Shown here: positions 1-9,840 of the stretch, piece by piece | Numbering within the stretch: position 1 is the first letter of the stretch | How the letters are laid out: each line of letters opens with the position of its first letter | Assembly: GCA_964372275.1 (NCBI GenBank) | Contig: CAYJRR010000104.1 | Location: 1-13,047 of the forward strand | Direction of reading: 5' to 3' | Origin: CAYJRR01 sp964372275 [NCBI: uncultured bacterium] | GTDB taxonomy: Bacteria; CAYJRR01 | DNA length: 13,047 nucleotides | The notes under the pieces: model-generated | Databases searched by the model: none | What the model was told of the DNA's origin: nothing | The model's input: only the letters and a program-made list of their open reading frames with translations | Program-made: the position numbers and the translations under genes

Positions 1-1028
<1,028 letters not shown>

Positions 1029-1063
1029 GACCGACCCCCGACACTCCGCCAAAGGGCCCTCCC

Positions 1064-2170
<1,107 letters not shown>

Positions 2171-2172
2171 GC

Positions 2173-3678
2173 ATGCCGGAGCCGCTCCCGCCGCACTTGG
2201 CGAAGTTCCGCGAAGAGATCAAGGAGCTGGCGAAGTCCTACGGACTCGACTTCTTCGAGACGATCTTCCAGATCCTCGACTACGACGAAGTGAACATGGT
2301 CGCCGCCTACGGCGGGTTCCCCACCCGCTACCCGCACTGGCGCTTCGGGATGGAGTACGAGTCGCTCTCCAAGGGCTACCAGTACGGCCTGCAGAAGATC
2401 TACGAGATGGTGATCAACACCAACCCCTCGTACGCCTACCTGATGAAGGGGAACACCGACACCGACCAGAAGCTGGTCATGGCCCACGTCTACGGCCACG
2501 TCGACTTCTTCAAGAACAACGTCTACTTCGCCCACACCAACCGCAAGATGATCGACGAGATGGCGAACCACGCCACGCGCATCCGGCGCTACGTCGATCG
2601 ACTGGGGATCGAGCCGGTCGAGAACTTCATCGACGCGTGTCTTTCGATCGAGAACCTGATCGACCGCCACCTGCCGGCGATCAAGCGCCGCAAGGACCGG
2701 AAAGCGGGGATCGCGCCGGTGGAGGAGGAGATCCCCGTCCCGCAGAAGATCCGGGCGAAGTCCTACATGGACCCCTTCATCAACCCGAAGGAGTTCCTGG
2801 AACAGCAGCAGAAGAAGATCGACGCCGAGCGTGGCAAGGCCCGGCGCTTTCCCGAGGAGCCCGAGCGCGACGTGATGCTCTTCCTCCTCGAGAACGCGCC
2901 GCTGGAACCGTGGGAGCAGGACATCCTGGAGATCATCCGCGACGAGGCCTACTACTTCGCGCCGCAGGGCATGACCAAGGTCATGAACGAAGGGTGGGCC
3001 TCGTTCTGGCACTCGACGTTGATGACACGGCACATCCTCACGCCGGGGGAGGTGATCGACTACGCCGACCACCACTCGGGAACGCTCGCCACCTCGCCGG
3101 GGCGGCTCAACCCCTACAAGCTGGGGATCGAGCTGTTCCGCGACATCGAGGACCGCTGGAACAAGGGGAAGTTCGGCAAGGAGTACGAGGAGTGCCGCGA
3201 CCTGGCGGAGATCAAGGCCTGGGATCGGAAGCTGGGGAAAGGCCGGGAGAAGATCTTCGAGGTGCGGCGGCTACACAACGACGTCACCTTCATCGACGAG
3301 TTCCTCACCCCCGAGTTCGCGATCGAGCAGAAGCTGTTCACCTTCGACTACAACAAGAACACCAACAGCTACGAGATCCGCGACCGCGCCTTCCAGAAGG
3401 TGAAGGACCGGCTGCTCTTCATGCTGACCAACCACGGCCAGCCGCCGATCCTGGTCGCCGACGGGAACTTCGAGAACCGGGGCGAGCTGCTGCTGCTGCA
3501 TCGGTACGAGGGGATCGGGCTGGAGCCCGACTACGCCAAGGACACCCTCAAGAACGTCCACGCCATCTGGCGCCGCCCGGTCAACCTCGACACCACCGTG
3601 GACGGGAAGCGGATGCTCCTCACCTACGACGGGAAGGAGCACAAGGAGAAGGAGCTGGCCCAGATGCAGCTCCTGTAG
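2173..3678 (+). CDS. spoVR: SpoVR family protein
   Basis: A 501-residue protein starting at ATG 2173, close to the family length (B. subtilis SpoVR about 470, E. coli YcgB about 510). The purine-rich GGAAAGGG inside the end of the preceding gene (2156-2163) can serve as ribosome binding site, and only 2 bp separate the two genes. Family hallmarks include [19 protein letters not shown] near residue 20, [12 protein letters not shown] at 105-116, NEGWASFWH at 272-280 and ADHHSG at 298-303. The conserved His/Glu arrangement (H105, H109, E273, H280) looks like a metal-site pattern, but this is inference; no catalytic activity is firmly assigned to SpoVR. In Bacillus it affects spore cortex formation, and outside spore formers it is part of a general stress operon with PrkA and YeaH. 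It is probably the last gene of that operon. Confidence 0.95.
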   Translation: MPEPLPPHLAKFREEIKELAKSYGLDFFETIFQILDYDEVNMVAAYGGFPTRYPHWRFGMEYESLSKGYQYGLQKIYEMVINTNPSYAYLMKGNTDTDQKLVMAHVYGHVDFFKNNVYFAHTNRKMIDEMANHATRIRRYVDRLGIEPVENFIDACLSIENLIDRHLPAIKRRKDRKAGIAPVEEEIPVPQKIRAKSYMDPFINPKEFLEQQQKKIDAERGKARRFPEEPERDVMLFLLENAPLEPWEQDILEIIRDEAYYFAPQGMTKVMNEGWASFWHSTLMTRHILTPGEVIDYADHHSGTLATSPGRLNPYKLGIELFRDIEDRWNKGKFGKEYEECRDLAEIKAWDRKLGKGREKIFEVRRLHNDVTFIDEFLTPEFAIEQKLFTFDYNKNTNSYEIRDRAFQKVKDRLLFMLTNHGQPPILVADGNFENRGELLLLHRYEGIGLEPDYAKDTLKNVHAIWRRPVNLDTTVDGKRMLLTYDGKEHKEKELAQMQLL

Positions 3679-3744
3679 ACCGATCCCGACGAGGCGCCGC
3701 CCGTGCGCGCATGCGGCCCGTCCGGACGGACGGCAGACTTGAGC

Positions 3745-4263
3745 ATGGCCCTCAATGAACGGCTGCGCCACCTCTTCCAACGCGAGAACGTCCGGTACCA
3801 GATCCTTCCCCATCCCGAGGCGGTGACCGCCTCGGAGATCGCGGCGGCGACGCACGTCTCCGGAAAATCGTTGGCGAAGGTGGTGATGGTGCGGGACGAG
3901 AACGGCGCGCTGCGGATGGCGGTCGTGCCCGCGGCGATGCGTGTCGATCTCCCGGCGCTGGCCCGGGCGATGGGGGTCGACACCATCGACTTCGCGCGCG
4001 AGGAGGAGTTCGCCCCGCTCTTCCCCGATTGCGAGATCGGGGCGATGCCCCCGTTCGGCAACCTCTACGACATCCCGGTCTTCGCCGACGATTCGTTCGC
4101 CCGCCGCAACGACTTCCATTTCCAGGCGGGCAATCACCACGAATTGGCGACGATCGACTACCGCGACTTCGAGCGCCTCGCCCGGCCGACGCTCGGACCG
4201 TTTGGCTACCTGCCGCTGACTCCGATCGACGTCGAGGCCGAGGCCGCGCACCCCGAGTACTGA
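3745..4263 (+). CDS. YbaK/EbsC-type aminoacyl-tRNA deacylase (trans-editing domain protein)
   Basis: A 172-residue single-domain protein matching the YbaK/ProRS-INS editing family, which hydrolyses mischarged aminoacyl-tRNA in trans in the cytoplasm. The N-terminal segment ends in HPEAVTASEIAAATHVSGKSLAKVVMV, shown here across residues 23-49, where K45 sits at the position of the conserved catalytic lysine. The GxxxPFG motif is GAMPPFG at residues 99-105, and a second AxGxHxE-like element is AGNHHELATID. The ATG at 3745 is preferred because similarity begins right after it; an in-frame GTG at 3703 would add 14 residues with no family character. Neither start has a convincing ribosome binding site. 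It follows spoVR by 66 bp on the same strand and may be an operon rider. Which tRNA/amino-acid pair it edits cannot be told; Pro, Cys or Ala type specificities all exist in this family. Confidence 0.85.
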   Translation: MALNERLRHLFQRENVRYQILPHPEAVTASEIAAATHVSGKSLAKVVMVRDENGALRMAVVPAAMRVDLPALARAMGVDTIDFAREEEFAPLFPDCEIGAMPPFGNLYDIPVFADDSFARRNDFHFQAGNHHELATIDYRDFERLARPTLGPFGYLPLTPIDVEAEAAHPEY

Positions 4264-4339
4264 CGCGCGGAGTGTTCCCGGTCTCTCGCATCGCCGGTCC
4301 TCGGACTTCCGGCGGGCGACGGCGGCGTGCTACACCAAC

Positions 4340-5071
4340 GTGCGCGTGCCCCCCGCCCTTTCGATCGTCTTCCCGGCGTTCAACGAGGCGCGGCGGCTTC
4401 CGGACAGCCTGGAGAGGACGTTCGCCTGGCTGGAGTCGCGCCGGTCCGGGCTGCAGGCGGAGGTGCTGGTGGTCGACGACGGTTCCACCGACGGCACCGC
4501 CGACCGGGTGCGGGCGCGCTTCGGCTCGCGCCCCGAGCTTCGGCTCCTTTCCTACGGCGGGAACCGCGGCAAGGGGTTCGCCGTCCGCCACGGGATCCTC
4601 GCCGCGAGCGGCGAGCGGGTGCTGATGACCGACGCCGACCTCTCCACGCCGATCGAGGAGCTGGAGCGCCTCGAGCAGACGATGGAGGAGGAGGGGCTCG
4701 ACATCGCGATCGGCTCCCGGGCGCTCGGCGAGGTGGTGGTTGCCCAACGCGGCGTGCGGAGCTTCGCAGGCAAGATCTACAACCGGATCATGCGGGCGAT
4801 CCTGCTCCTCCCGTTCCACGACACCCAGTGCGGTTTCAAGCTGCTGCGGCGCGAGCGGTGCCTTCCCGTCGTCCGGTCGGTGCGCATCGACCGCGTCAGC
4901 GTCGACGTCGAGCTCCTGTTCCTGGCCCGGCGCTCCGGGCTTCGCGCGGCGGAGATTCCGGTGCGCTGGTACAACAGCCCGGAGTCGAAAGTGAGTTTCG
5001 TCCGCGACGCGTCGCGGATGTTCTTCGACGTGCTTCGGATCCGGTGGTGGTCGATGACCGGCGGCTACTGA
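4340..5071 (+). CDS. Family 2 glycosyltransferase, dolichyl-phosphate beta-glucosyltransferase-like
   Basis: A 243-residue GT-A fold glycosyltransferase. Motifs in order are SIVFPAFNEARRLPDSL near residue 8, VVDDGSTDGTA for nucleotide binding, the NRGKGFAVRHG segment, DADLSTPIEEL with the DXD metal motif at residues 98-100, IGSRAL, DTQCGFKLLRRE, and RIDRVSVDVELLFLARR followed by VRWYNSPESKV. This motif set is that of the ALG5/dolichyl-phosphate glucose synthase branch, which transfers a sugar from a nucleotide sugar to a polyprenyl phosphate on the cytoplasmic face of the membrane. No transmembrane segment is visible, so it would be peripheral or need a partner. The start is GTG 4340, with GTG 4346 possible in frame. 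No Shine-Dalgarno is visible before either. Its stop overlaps the convergent FHA gene by 7 bp. The sugar and lipid acceptor are unknown. Confidence 0.9.
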   Translation: MRVPPALSIVFPAFNEARRLPDSLERTFAWLESRRSGLQAEVLVVDDGSTDGTADRVRARFGSRPELRLLSYGGNRGKGFAVRHGILAASGERVLMTDADLSTPIEELERLEQTMEEEGLDIAIGSRALGEVVVAQRGVRSFAGKIYNRIMRAILLLPFHDTQCGFKLLRRERCLPVVRSVRIDRVSVDVELLFLARRSGLRAAEIPVRWYNSPESKVSFVRDASRMFFDVLRIRWWSMTGGY

Positions 5072-6069
5072 ACGACGCCGATCAGCCGCTTCTTGCGGAG
5101 CACGATCAGGATCTTCACCACGTCGAGGTCGTAGAGCGGCGTCCGGTCGAGGACCTCGCCCACCGAGGAGTAACGGACGATCGACCGCAACACGGCCTGC
5201 ACCGCCGGCGGGAGCTGCTTCAACAGGGTGGCGTCGGCGGTGAGCAGGCGAAGCCGCACGCGCCGCGGCGGGACCTCGGATCCGATCTGCTCCAGCTCGT
5301 CGATCTGCCGGAACCCCTCGATCAGCATGTTCTCGAGGCTCATCTGCACCCGCCGCTCGAACCGGTCGACGTCGACCGGCTCGGGTCGGAATTCGAAGTC
5401 GGCGTCGCGCCAGGCGAGCAGGCGGAAGATCGCCTTCTCGTTCTCCACCGGTCCGATCACCGCGTAGACGGCGCGACCCTCGACGCAGTAGATCCGGCCG
5501 ACCAGGTCGTCCCGCTCGAGCTCGAGGATCCCGGTGGAACGGTTGGCCGACATCATCTGCAACAACTCGGGGAGCGCCATCAGCGACAGGTTCCCCTGGA
5601 ACGATCTCTTCTTCGAGGCGGCCGGCGGAGGCGGAACCGCGCGATCGCGGAAGGCGTCGGACAGCGCGTAGATCGCGGAGAGGTCGGCCGCCGGATCGTC
5701 GCTGAAATAGACCTTCATCAGCGTCTGGCCGATCTGGACCTTGTCGCCGCTCTTCAGGTTCTGGCTGGTGACCTTGCGGCCGTTGACGAAGGTGCCGTTC
5801 GTCGAACCGAGGTCCTGGATCGATACCTCCTCCTCGACCCAGGCGATCTTGGCGTGCCTCCGGCTGACCAGGTGCTCGTCGATGAAGATGTCGGTCGACT
5901 GAGACCGCCCGGCGAACAGGATCTGGCCGGGACGCATGCGGAACTTCCGCCCGATGGCGCTTCCGGTGATGACGAAGATGTTCACTTCGCGCCCGACCGG
6001 CTCGCGCTTCGGCTCCGCCACGGGCAGGAGGTCCGACAGGCTGCCGACGAACGTCTTTTCTTCGGCCAT
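5065..6069 (-). CDS. FHA domain plus DUF4388 domain protein
   Basis: A 334-residue cytoplasmic protein with two recognisable domains. The FHA domain spans about residues 30-122 and has all phosphothreonine-binding signatures: GRS at 54-56, SRRH at 69-72 and DLGSTNGTF around 86-94. A short proline-rich linker (PPPPAA near 146-151) leads to a DUF4388 domain at about 157-255, beginning FQGNLSLMALPELLQMMSANRSTG. This domain is common in Acidobacteriota, myxobacteria and other deltaproteobacteria and is often joined to signalling modules. The last 80 residues are helical and unassigned. FHA domains bind phosphothreonine peptides made by Ser/Thr kinases, so it is probably an adaptor in kinase signalling; no kinase of that type lies in the window. 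The start at 6069 has GAGG only a few bases upstream. Its end overlaps the convergent glycosyltransferase gene by 7 bp. Confidence 0.9.
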   Translation of the reverse strand: MAEEKTFVGSLSDLLPVAEPKREPVGREVNIFVITGSAIGRKFRMRPGQILFAGRSQSTDIFIDEHLVSRRHAKIAWVEEEVSIQDLGSTNGTFVNGRKVTSQNLKSGDKVQIGQTLMKVYFSDDPAADLSAIYALSDAFRDRAVPPPPAASKKRSFQGNLSLMALPELLQMMSANRSTGILELERDDLVGRIYCVEGRAVYAVIGPVENEKAIFRLLAWRDADFEFRPEPVDVDRFERRVQMSLENMLIEGFRQIDELEQIGSEVPPRRVRLRLLTADATLLKQLPPAVQAVLRSIVRYSSVGEVLDRTPLYDLDVVKILIVLRKKRLIGVVQ

Positions 6070-6185
6070 CGTCCTCGCGCTACGCGCTCACGCGGCGGAA
6101 GGGCTCGCGCAATCGCGCGGCATTCCCGCGTCCTACCTTCGCGGTCAGTCTACCCGCGCGCGAGCCGCCGAAGCAAGGCGCCGGC

Positions 6186-6410
6186 CTACGCCGGATCGAC
6201 GGCCTTCGCGCCACGCGACCGCGTCGCCTTCGTCTTCGCGCGGGGCGCGGAGACGGACAGCTGCGACTCGGCCTCGAGCCAGTGCGTCAGTTCCTGCCCG
6301 AACGGCCGGCCGCGCTCGCACCAGATCTCGTACGCCCGCTTCGCCACCATTTCGTGCGACACCGCGGCGGGCGCCGGCGCTCGTGTCGATCTCCCCGTGT
6401 TCCGCTCCAT
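6186..6410 (-). CDS. Small DUF2934 domain protein
   Basis: A 74-residue basic protein. The core, about residues 18-52, reads SHEMVAKRAYEIWCERGRP followed by GQELTHWLEAESQL, matching the DUF2934 pattern (AxxAYelyexRGrxxGxdxxdWlxAExel). The flanks are low-complexity: an Ala/Pro-rich N-terminus and a Lys/Arg/Ala-rich C-terminus, which suggests possible nucleic acid or polyphosphate contact, though this is inference only. The start is ATG at 6410 because AGGAG (6424-6420 on the minus strand) lies 9 bp upstream and the conserved core begins soon after. The open frame extends far upstream, but that extension has no family similarity and runs antisense to real genes. No molecular function is known for DUF2934. 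Confidence 0.82.
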   Translation of the reverse strand: MERNTGRSTRAPAPAAVSHEMVAKRAYEIWCERGRPFGQELTHWLEAESQLSVSAPRAKTKATRSRGAKAVDPA

Positions 6411-6419
6411 CGCTTCCTT

Positions 6420-6424
6420 CTCCT
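6420..6424 (-). promoter_or_regulatory. Shine-Dalgarno of the DUF2934 gene
   Basis: AGGAG on the minus strand inside the purine-rich run AGGAGAAGGAAG, 9 bp before ATG 6410. This is among the strongest ribosome binding sites in the window and fixes the start of this small gene. Confidence 0.75.
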
Positions 6425-6451
6425 GTTCGTACCCGAAGATGAAGGGGCTCC

Positions 6452-6479
6452 ATTCAATCCGACTCGACTGCGGGGGCAA
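6452..6479 (-). promoter_or_regulatory. Candidate sigma70-type promoter for the DUF2934 gene
   Basis: On the minus strand, TTGCCC (6479-6474) and TTGAAT (6457-6452) are separated by 16 bp. They lie in a locally AT-richer part of the 129-bp divergent intergenic region, and transcription would begin about 35 bp before ATG 6410. Matches to consensus are partial, so this is a weak prediction. A TTGACG at 6497-6492 was also seen but has no acceptable -10 at normal spacing. Confidence 0.3.
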
Positions 6480-6539
6480 ATGAATTCTTTGCGTCAAACC
6501 CTTGCGCCCGAGCCGCGCCTCATGGGATGAACCCCATCG

Positions 6540-7277
6540 GTGCGACCGATCGTCCTGGTCATGACCGAAGGACCGCGTCGATTCGCCCGCCGCAAGCTGC
6601 GGGACACGCGCGGCTCGGTCGATGCCGCCACCGCCCTCCTTGCGCACGCGCTGGAGGTCGCCGCGACCGCCGGGGAGGTGGTCGTCTGCGCCCCGGCGGG
6701 CGCCGGCGATGGTCTCGAGACGGCGGCCGTCCGCTGGCTCGCACAGGGTTCCGGATCGCTCGCCGCCCGGCTGTGTCGCGCGCTCCAGGAGTTGCACGCC
6801 GAAGAGGCCGCCGCCGGGCGCGACCGGCCGATCGTGGTGCTCGGCGACGATTGCCCCGGCCTCGACGAGGAGGTTCTCGACGACGCCGTGCGCCACCTGA
6901 CCGCGGGAGAGCCGTCGGTGCTCGGCCGGGCGCGCGACGGTGGCTTCTGGCTTTTGGGACTCTCGCGCTGGAACGGCGATCTCGCGGCATCGCTCGCGGC
7001 GAACGTCGCCTGGTCCGGCCCGCGCGCGTTCGAAACGGCGCAGGCGCTGCTGCGGCGGACGTTCGAGCGGAAGCCGGCGATCGTGGCCGAGCTCGACGAC
7101 CTCGACGCGATCGAAGATGTGGCCGGCGCGGTCCGGGCCGCGACCCGCCCGACGTTGAAGCGGGCCCTGGCGGCGGTGCGGCCCGGGCTCCCCCCCGCCG
7201 AATCCGACGATCCGCTCCCGCCGCCCGCCGTCGGGCTGCCTGCCGGACGCCTGCCGCGGCCGCCGCCGCGTCGCTAG
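6540..7277 (+). CDS. DUF2064 / TIGR04282-type transferase (radical SAM-associated glycosyltransferase-A-like)
   Basis: A 245-residue protein with the DUF2064 signature: PIVVLGDDCPGLDEEVLDDAV around residues 97-117, GRARDGGFWLLGL at 129-141, and an acidic LDDLDAIEDVA at 185-195. The fold is the nucleotide-sugar transferase type. The family was noted for genomic association with radical SAM proteins, which is also the case here: the next gene, 79 bp downstream, is a radical SAM fusion. Its substrate is not known. The N-terminal K-TRL nucleotide-binding motif of typical members is not intact; the corresponding stretch is RRFARRKLRDTRG. The C-terminal 30 residues are Pro-rich and look disordered. 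The start is GTG 6540, where VLVMTE forms the expected first beta strand; ATG 6561 lies inside that strand. A small ATGGG/CCCAT hairpin (6522-6537) sits just before the start. Confidence 0.85.
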   Translation: MRPIVLVMTEGPRRFARRKLRDTRGSVDAATALLAHALEVAATAGEVVVCAPAGAGDGLETAAVRWLAQGSGSLAARLCRALQELHAEEAAAGRDRPIVVLGDDCPGLDEEVLDDAVRHLTAGEPSVLGRARDGGFWLLGLSRWNGDLAASLAANVAWSGPRAFETAQALLRRTFERKPAIVAELDDLDAIEDVAGAVRAATRPTLKRALAAVRPGLPPAESDDPLPPPAVGLPAGRLPRPPPRR

Positions 7278-7345
7278 GCCCCCGCGATCGACGCTTTCCC
7301 TACACGCGGCCCGGCGCACGCATGGCCGCAGAACCGGCCGTTTCG

Positions 7346-7351
7346 AAGGAG
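7346..7351 (+). promoter_or_regulatory. Shine-Dalgarno of the radical SAM-methyltransferase fusion gene
   Basis: AAGGAG lies 5 bp before ATG 7357. It is a strong match and supports independent, efficient initiation after the 79-bp gap from the DUF2064 gene. Confidence 0.8.
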
Positions 7352-7356
7352 TCCCC

Positions 7357-9831
7357 ATGTCGCTCACGCCGCAGACGATCCTCCACACGCCTTCGCTGAC
7401 CCACTGGCACTCGAGCGACGGGCTCCACTTCGCCATCGACGCCGACGGCCCGAACTGGATCGCGACCGACGGCCGCGGGGCGAAGATTCTGACGGCGATC
7501 GACGGCCGGACGACGCTGGCGCAGCTGGTCGCCGCGTGTCGCGGAGATCTCGATCCGGCGAAGGCGTGGCTGCACGTCCACTCGTTCGTGCAGTCGCTGG
7601 TGCGCGCCGGGATCGCACGCACCACGCCCTTCGCGCGTCCCCCGTACGCCGGTCGCGCCGCCCACCTCGCGGCCGGCCGCCTTCGCGAGTTCTGGATCCA
7701 CACCAACAACTCCTGCAACCTGACCTGCGAGCACTGCCTCGTCTCCTCGGGGCCCGACGGCGATCGGGGACTCGCGACCGAAACACTCTTCAAGGCGATC
7801 GACCAGGCGGCGAAACTCGGCGTGGAGCGCTTCTACTTCACCGGTGGCGAGCCGTTCCTGCGAAAGGACGTCTACGAGCTGATCGCGCGGGTGACCGGGA
7901 CCCACGACCGGGAGCTCGTGATCCTGACCAACGCCACCCTGTTCGAGAGCGAGACGCACAAGAACGCCCTGTCGAAGCTCACGCGCGAGAAGGTCCGCTT
8001 CCAGGTTTCGATCGACGGAACCAACGCCGCCGACAACGACCCGATCCGCGGCAAGGGGAGCTTCGAGAAGGCCTCGCGCGGATTGCAGCGTCTCTCCGCG
8101 CTCGGCTTCGAGACGTCGCTCACCGCCGTCCCGTGCCGGGGGAACCTCCGGGAGCTGCCGAAGCTGCCGTCGCTGGCGAAGGCGCTCGGGGCTTCGAGCG
8201 TGCACCTGATGTGGCCGCACCGCCGCGGCCGCGCCCTGCAGATGCTCGAGGAGCTGCCGTCGGTGGACGAGCTTCTCGCCGTGGCGCGCGAGGTGCGGGC
8301 GGCGGCCGCGGAGGCCGGGGTGCGGCTCGACAACGTCGAGAGCCTGAACGGACGCGTCAACGCCGTCCCCGGCGTGAAGCACGATCTCGGGATGGCCGGT
8401 GTCGAATCGCTCTGCCTCTACTCCGACGGCGTCCTCTATCCCTCGGCGGCGACGGCCGACCACAAGGAGCTGGCGATCGGAATCCTCGACGGCAAGAAGC
8501 TCGAGGAGGTCTGGAAGGCGTCGCCGGTGGCGGCGGCGCTTCGCGAGGCGTCGATCGCCCGGAAGCCGTCGGCCTGGGACGATCCGCTCCGTTTCATCCT
8601 CGGCGGCGGCGACGTGGAGCATGCCTACTTCTGGGGGGGGAGCTTCCTGTCGGCCGATCCCTACGAGAGGCTCTACCGGGAGCTCGCCAAGGACGCGATG
8701 CACGAGATGGCGGCCCGCGGCCGGGATCGGCTCAACCGCCGCGCCGGCTACGACGCGCCGGTGATCTTCCACGCCATGGGGGACGGCGCGCTGGCCTGCG
8801 GCGACGAGGCGCCCGGGGCGGTGCGCACCCTCCACTCCAACTGCGTTCTCGCCTTCGACGTCGACCGGCCACGCGCGCTGGTGCGCGAGTTCTACGGCGC
8901 CGCCGCCGAGAAACCGAAGGCGGAGCTGTGCTGCCCGGTCCGTCCGTCGGAGGACGATCTGCGGCACATCCCCAAGGACGTCGTCGACCGGTTCTACGGG
9001 TGCGGAAGCCCGGTGCAGGACGCCTCGATCGCTTTGGGGGAGACGACGCTCGACCTGGGAAGCGGCGCCGGGATCGACGTCTTCATCTCCGCCAAGTACG
9101 TGGGCAAGGAGGGGAAGGCGATCGGCGTCGACATGACCGACGCCATGCTGGGCGTGGCGCGGGAGAACAAGCCGATCGTCGCCCGGAACCTGGGCTACGA
9201 CGTGGTCGATTTCCACAAAGGGTTCCTGGAGAAGGTGCCGGTCGCCGACCGGACGGTCGACGTCGTCACCAGCAACTGCGTGGTGAACCTCTCCCCCGAC
9301 AAGCGCGCCGTCTTCGGCGAGATCTGGCGGGTCCTGAAGGACCACGGCCGCCTGGTCCTGGCCGACATCGTCGTCGACCGCGCCGTCCCGCCGCACCTGC
9401 GGGTGAATCCGCAACTGTGGGGGGAGTGCCTGACCGGGGCGCTGACCGAGGACGAGCTGATGGCGGAGCTCGAGCGCGCCGGCTTCTACGGACTCGAGAT
9501 CCTGAAGAAGAGTTTCTGGCAGAAGGTCGAGGGATACGTCTTCTCCTCGGTCACGGTGCGCGCCTTCAAGTTCGAGAAGAAGACCGGCTGCGTCTATCTC
9601 GGCCACCGCGCCGTCTACCAGGGGCCCTACAAGAGCGTCTCCGACGAGGAGGGGCACCTCTTCCCGCGCTACGAGGAGGTCGAGGTCTGCACCGACACCG
9701 CGGCGAAGCTGACCCACGCGCCGTACTCGGCGACCTTCACGGTTCTGGGTCCCGACGGACAGGTGGTGGCCGCCGTCGACGCCTCCCGCTTCACCAGCGA
9801 AGTTGGCGCCTGCGGACCGGGGTGTTGCTGA
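7357..9831 (+). CDS. PqqD-like / radical SAM / ArsM-type methyltransferase fusion protein
   Basis: An 824-residue multidomain protein. Residues 20-88 resemble a PqqD-type winged-helix domain (AIDADGPNWIATDGRGAKIL, then IDGRTTLAQLV). A radical SAM domain begins at about 110, with the canonical cluster motif C120-x3-C124-x2-C127 and GGEP at 163-166. A SPASM-like region follows (C353 in SLCLYSDGVLYPS), but the usual second cysteine is S363. A further segment has C481 and LHSNCVL (492-498). From C525-C526 on, it reads as an ArsM-like SAM methyltransferase: motif I DLGSGAG at 566-572, and C549, C641 (SNCVVNL) and C691 (GECLTGAL) at the positions of the arsenite-binding cysteines. Residues 745-824 match the tail seen on ArsM-like proteins and end in C819-x3-C823-C824. 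Methylation of a trivalent metalloid followed by radical alkylation is a plausible inferred chemistry. The substrate is unproven. Confidence 0.88.
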   Translation: MSLTPQTILHTPSLTHWHSSDGLHFAIDADGPNWIATDGRGAKILTAIDGRTTLAQLVAACRGDLDPAKAWLHVHSFVQSLVRAGIARTTPFARPPYAGRAAHLAAGRLREFWIHTNNSCNLTCEHCLVSSGPDGDRGLATETLFKAIDQAAKLGVERFYFTGGEPFLRKDVYELIARVTGTHDRELVILTNATLFESETHKNALSKLTREKVRFQVSIDGTNAADNDPIRGKGSFEKASRGLQRLSALGFETSLTAVPCRGNLRELPKLPSLAKALGASSVHLMWPHRRGRALQMLEELPSVDELLAVAREVRAAAAEAGVRLDNVESLNGRVNAVPGVKHDLGMAGVESLCLYSDGVLYPSAATADHKELAIGILDGKKLEEVWKASPVAAALREASIARKPSAWDDPLRFILGGGDVEHAYFWGGSFLSADPYERLYRELAKDAMHEMAARGRDRLNRRAGYDAPVIFHAMGDGALACGDEAPGAVRTLHSNCVLAFDVDRPRALVREFYGAAAEKPKAELCCPVRPSEDDLRHIPKDVVDRFYGCGSPVQDASIALGETTLDLGSGAGIDVFISAKYVGKEGKAIGVDMTDAMLGVARENKPIVARNLGYDVVDFHKGFLEKVPVADRTVDVVTSNCVVNLSPDKRAVFGEIWRVLKDHGRLVLADIVVDRAVPPHLRVNPQLWGECLTGALTEDELMAELERAGFYGLEILKKSFWQKVEGYVFSSVTVRAFKFEKKTGCVYLGHRAVYQGPYKSVSDEEGHLFPRYEEVEVCTDTAAKLTHAPYSATFTVLGPDGQVVAAVDASRFTSEVGACGPGCC

Positions 9832-9840
9832 GGAACGGCC

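Noticed and set aside
3679-3744. Possible terminator after spoVR
   Set aside because: GC-rich inverted repeats are present, but no T-run follows, so an intrinsic terminator is not supported.
7322-7399. 25-codon open frame before the radical SAM gene, considered as a precursor peptide for the PqqD-like domain
   Set aside because: It has no ribosome binding site, overlaps the fusion gene start in another frame, and its Arg-rich end is a frame-shifted reading of the coding sequence.
6411-7793. Upstream extension of the DUF2934 frame on the minus strand to a 535-residue protein
   Set aside because: The extra part has no recognisable domain and lies antisense to the DUF2064 gene and the start of the fusion gene; ATG 6410 has a strong Shine-Dalgarno.
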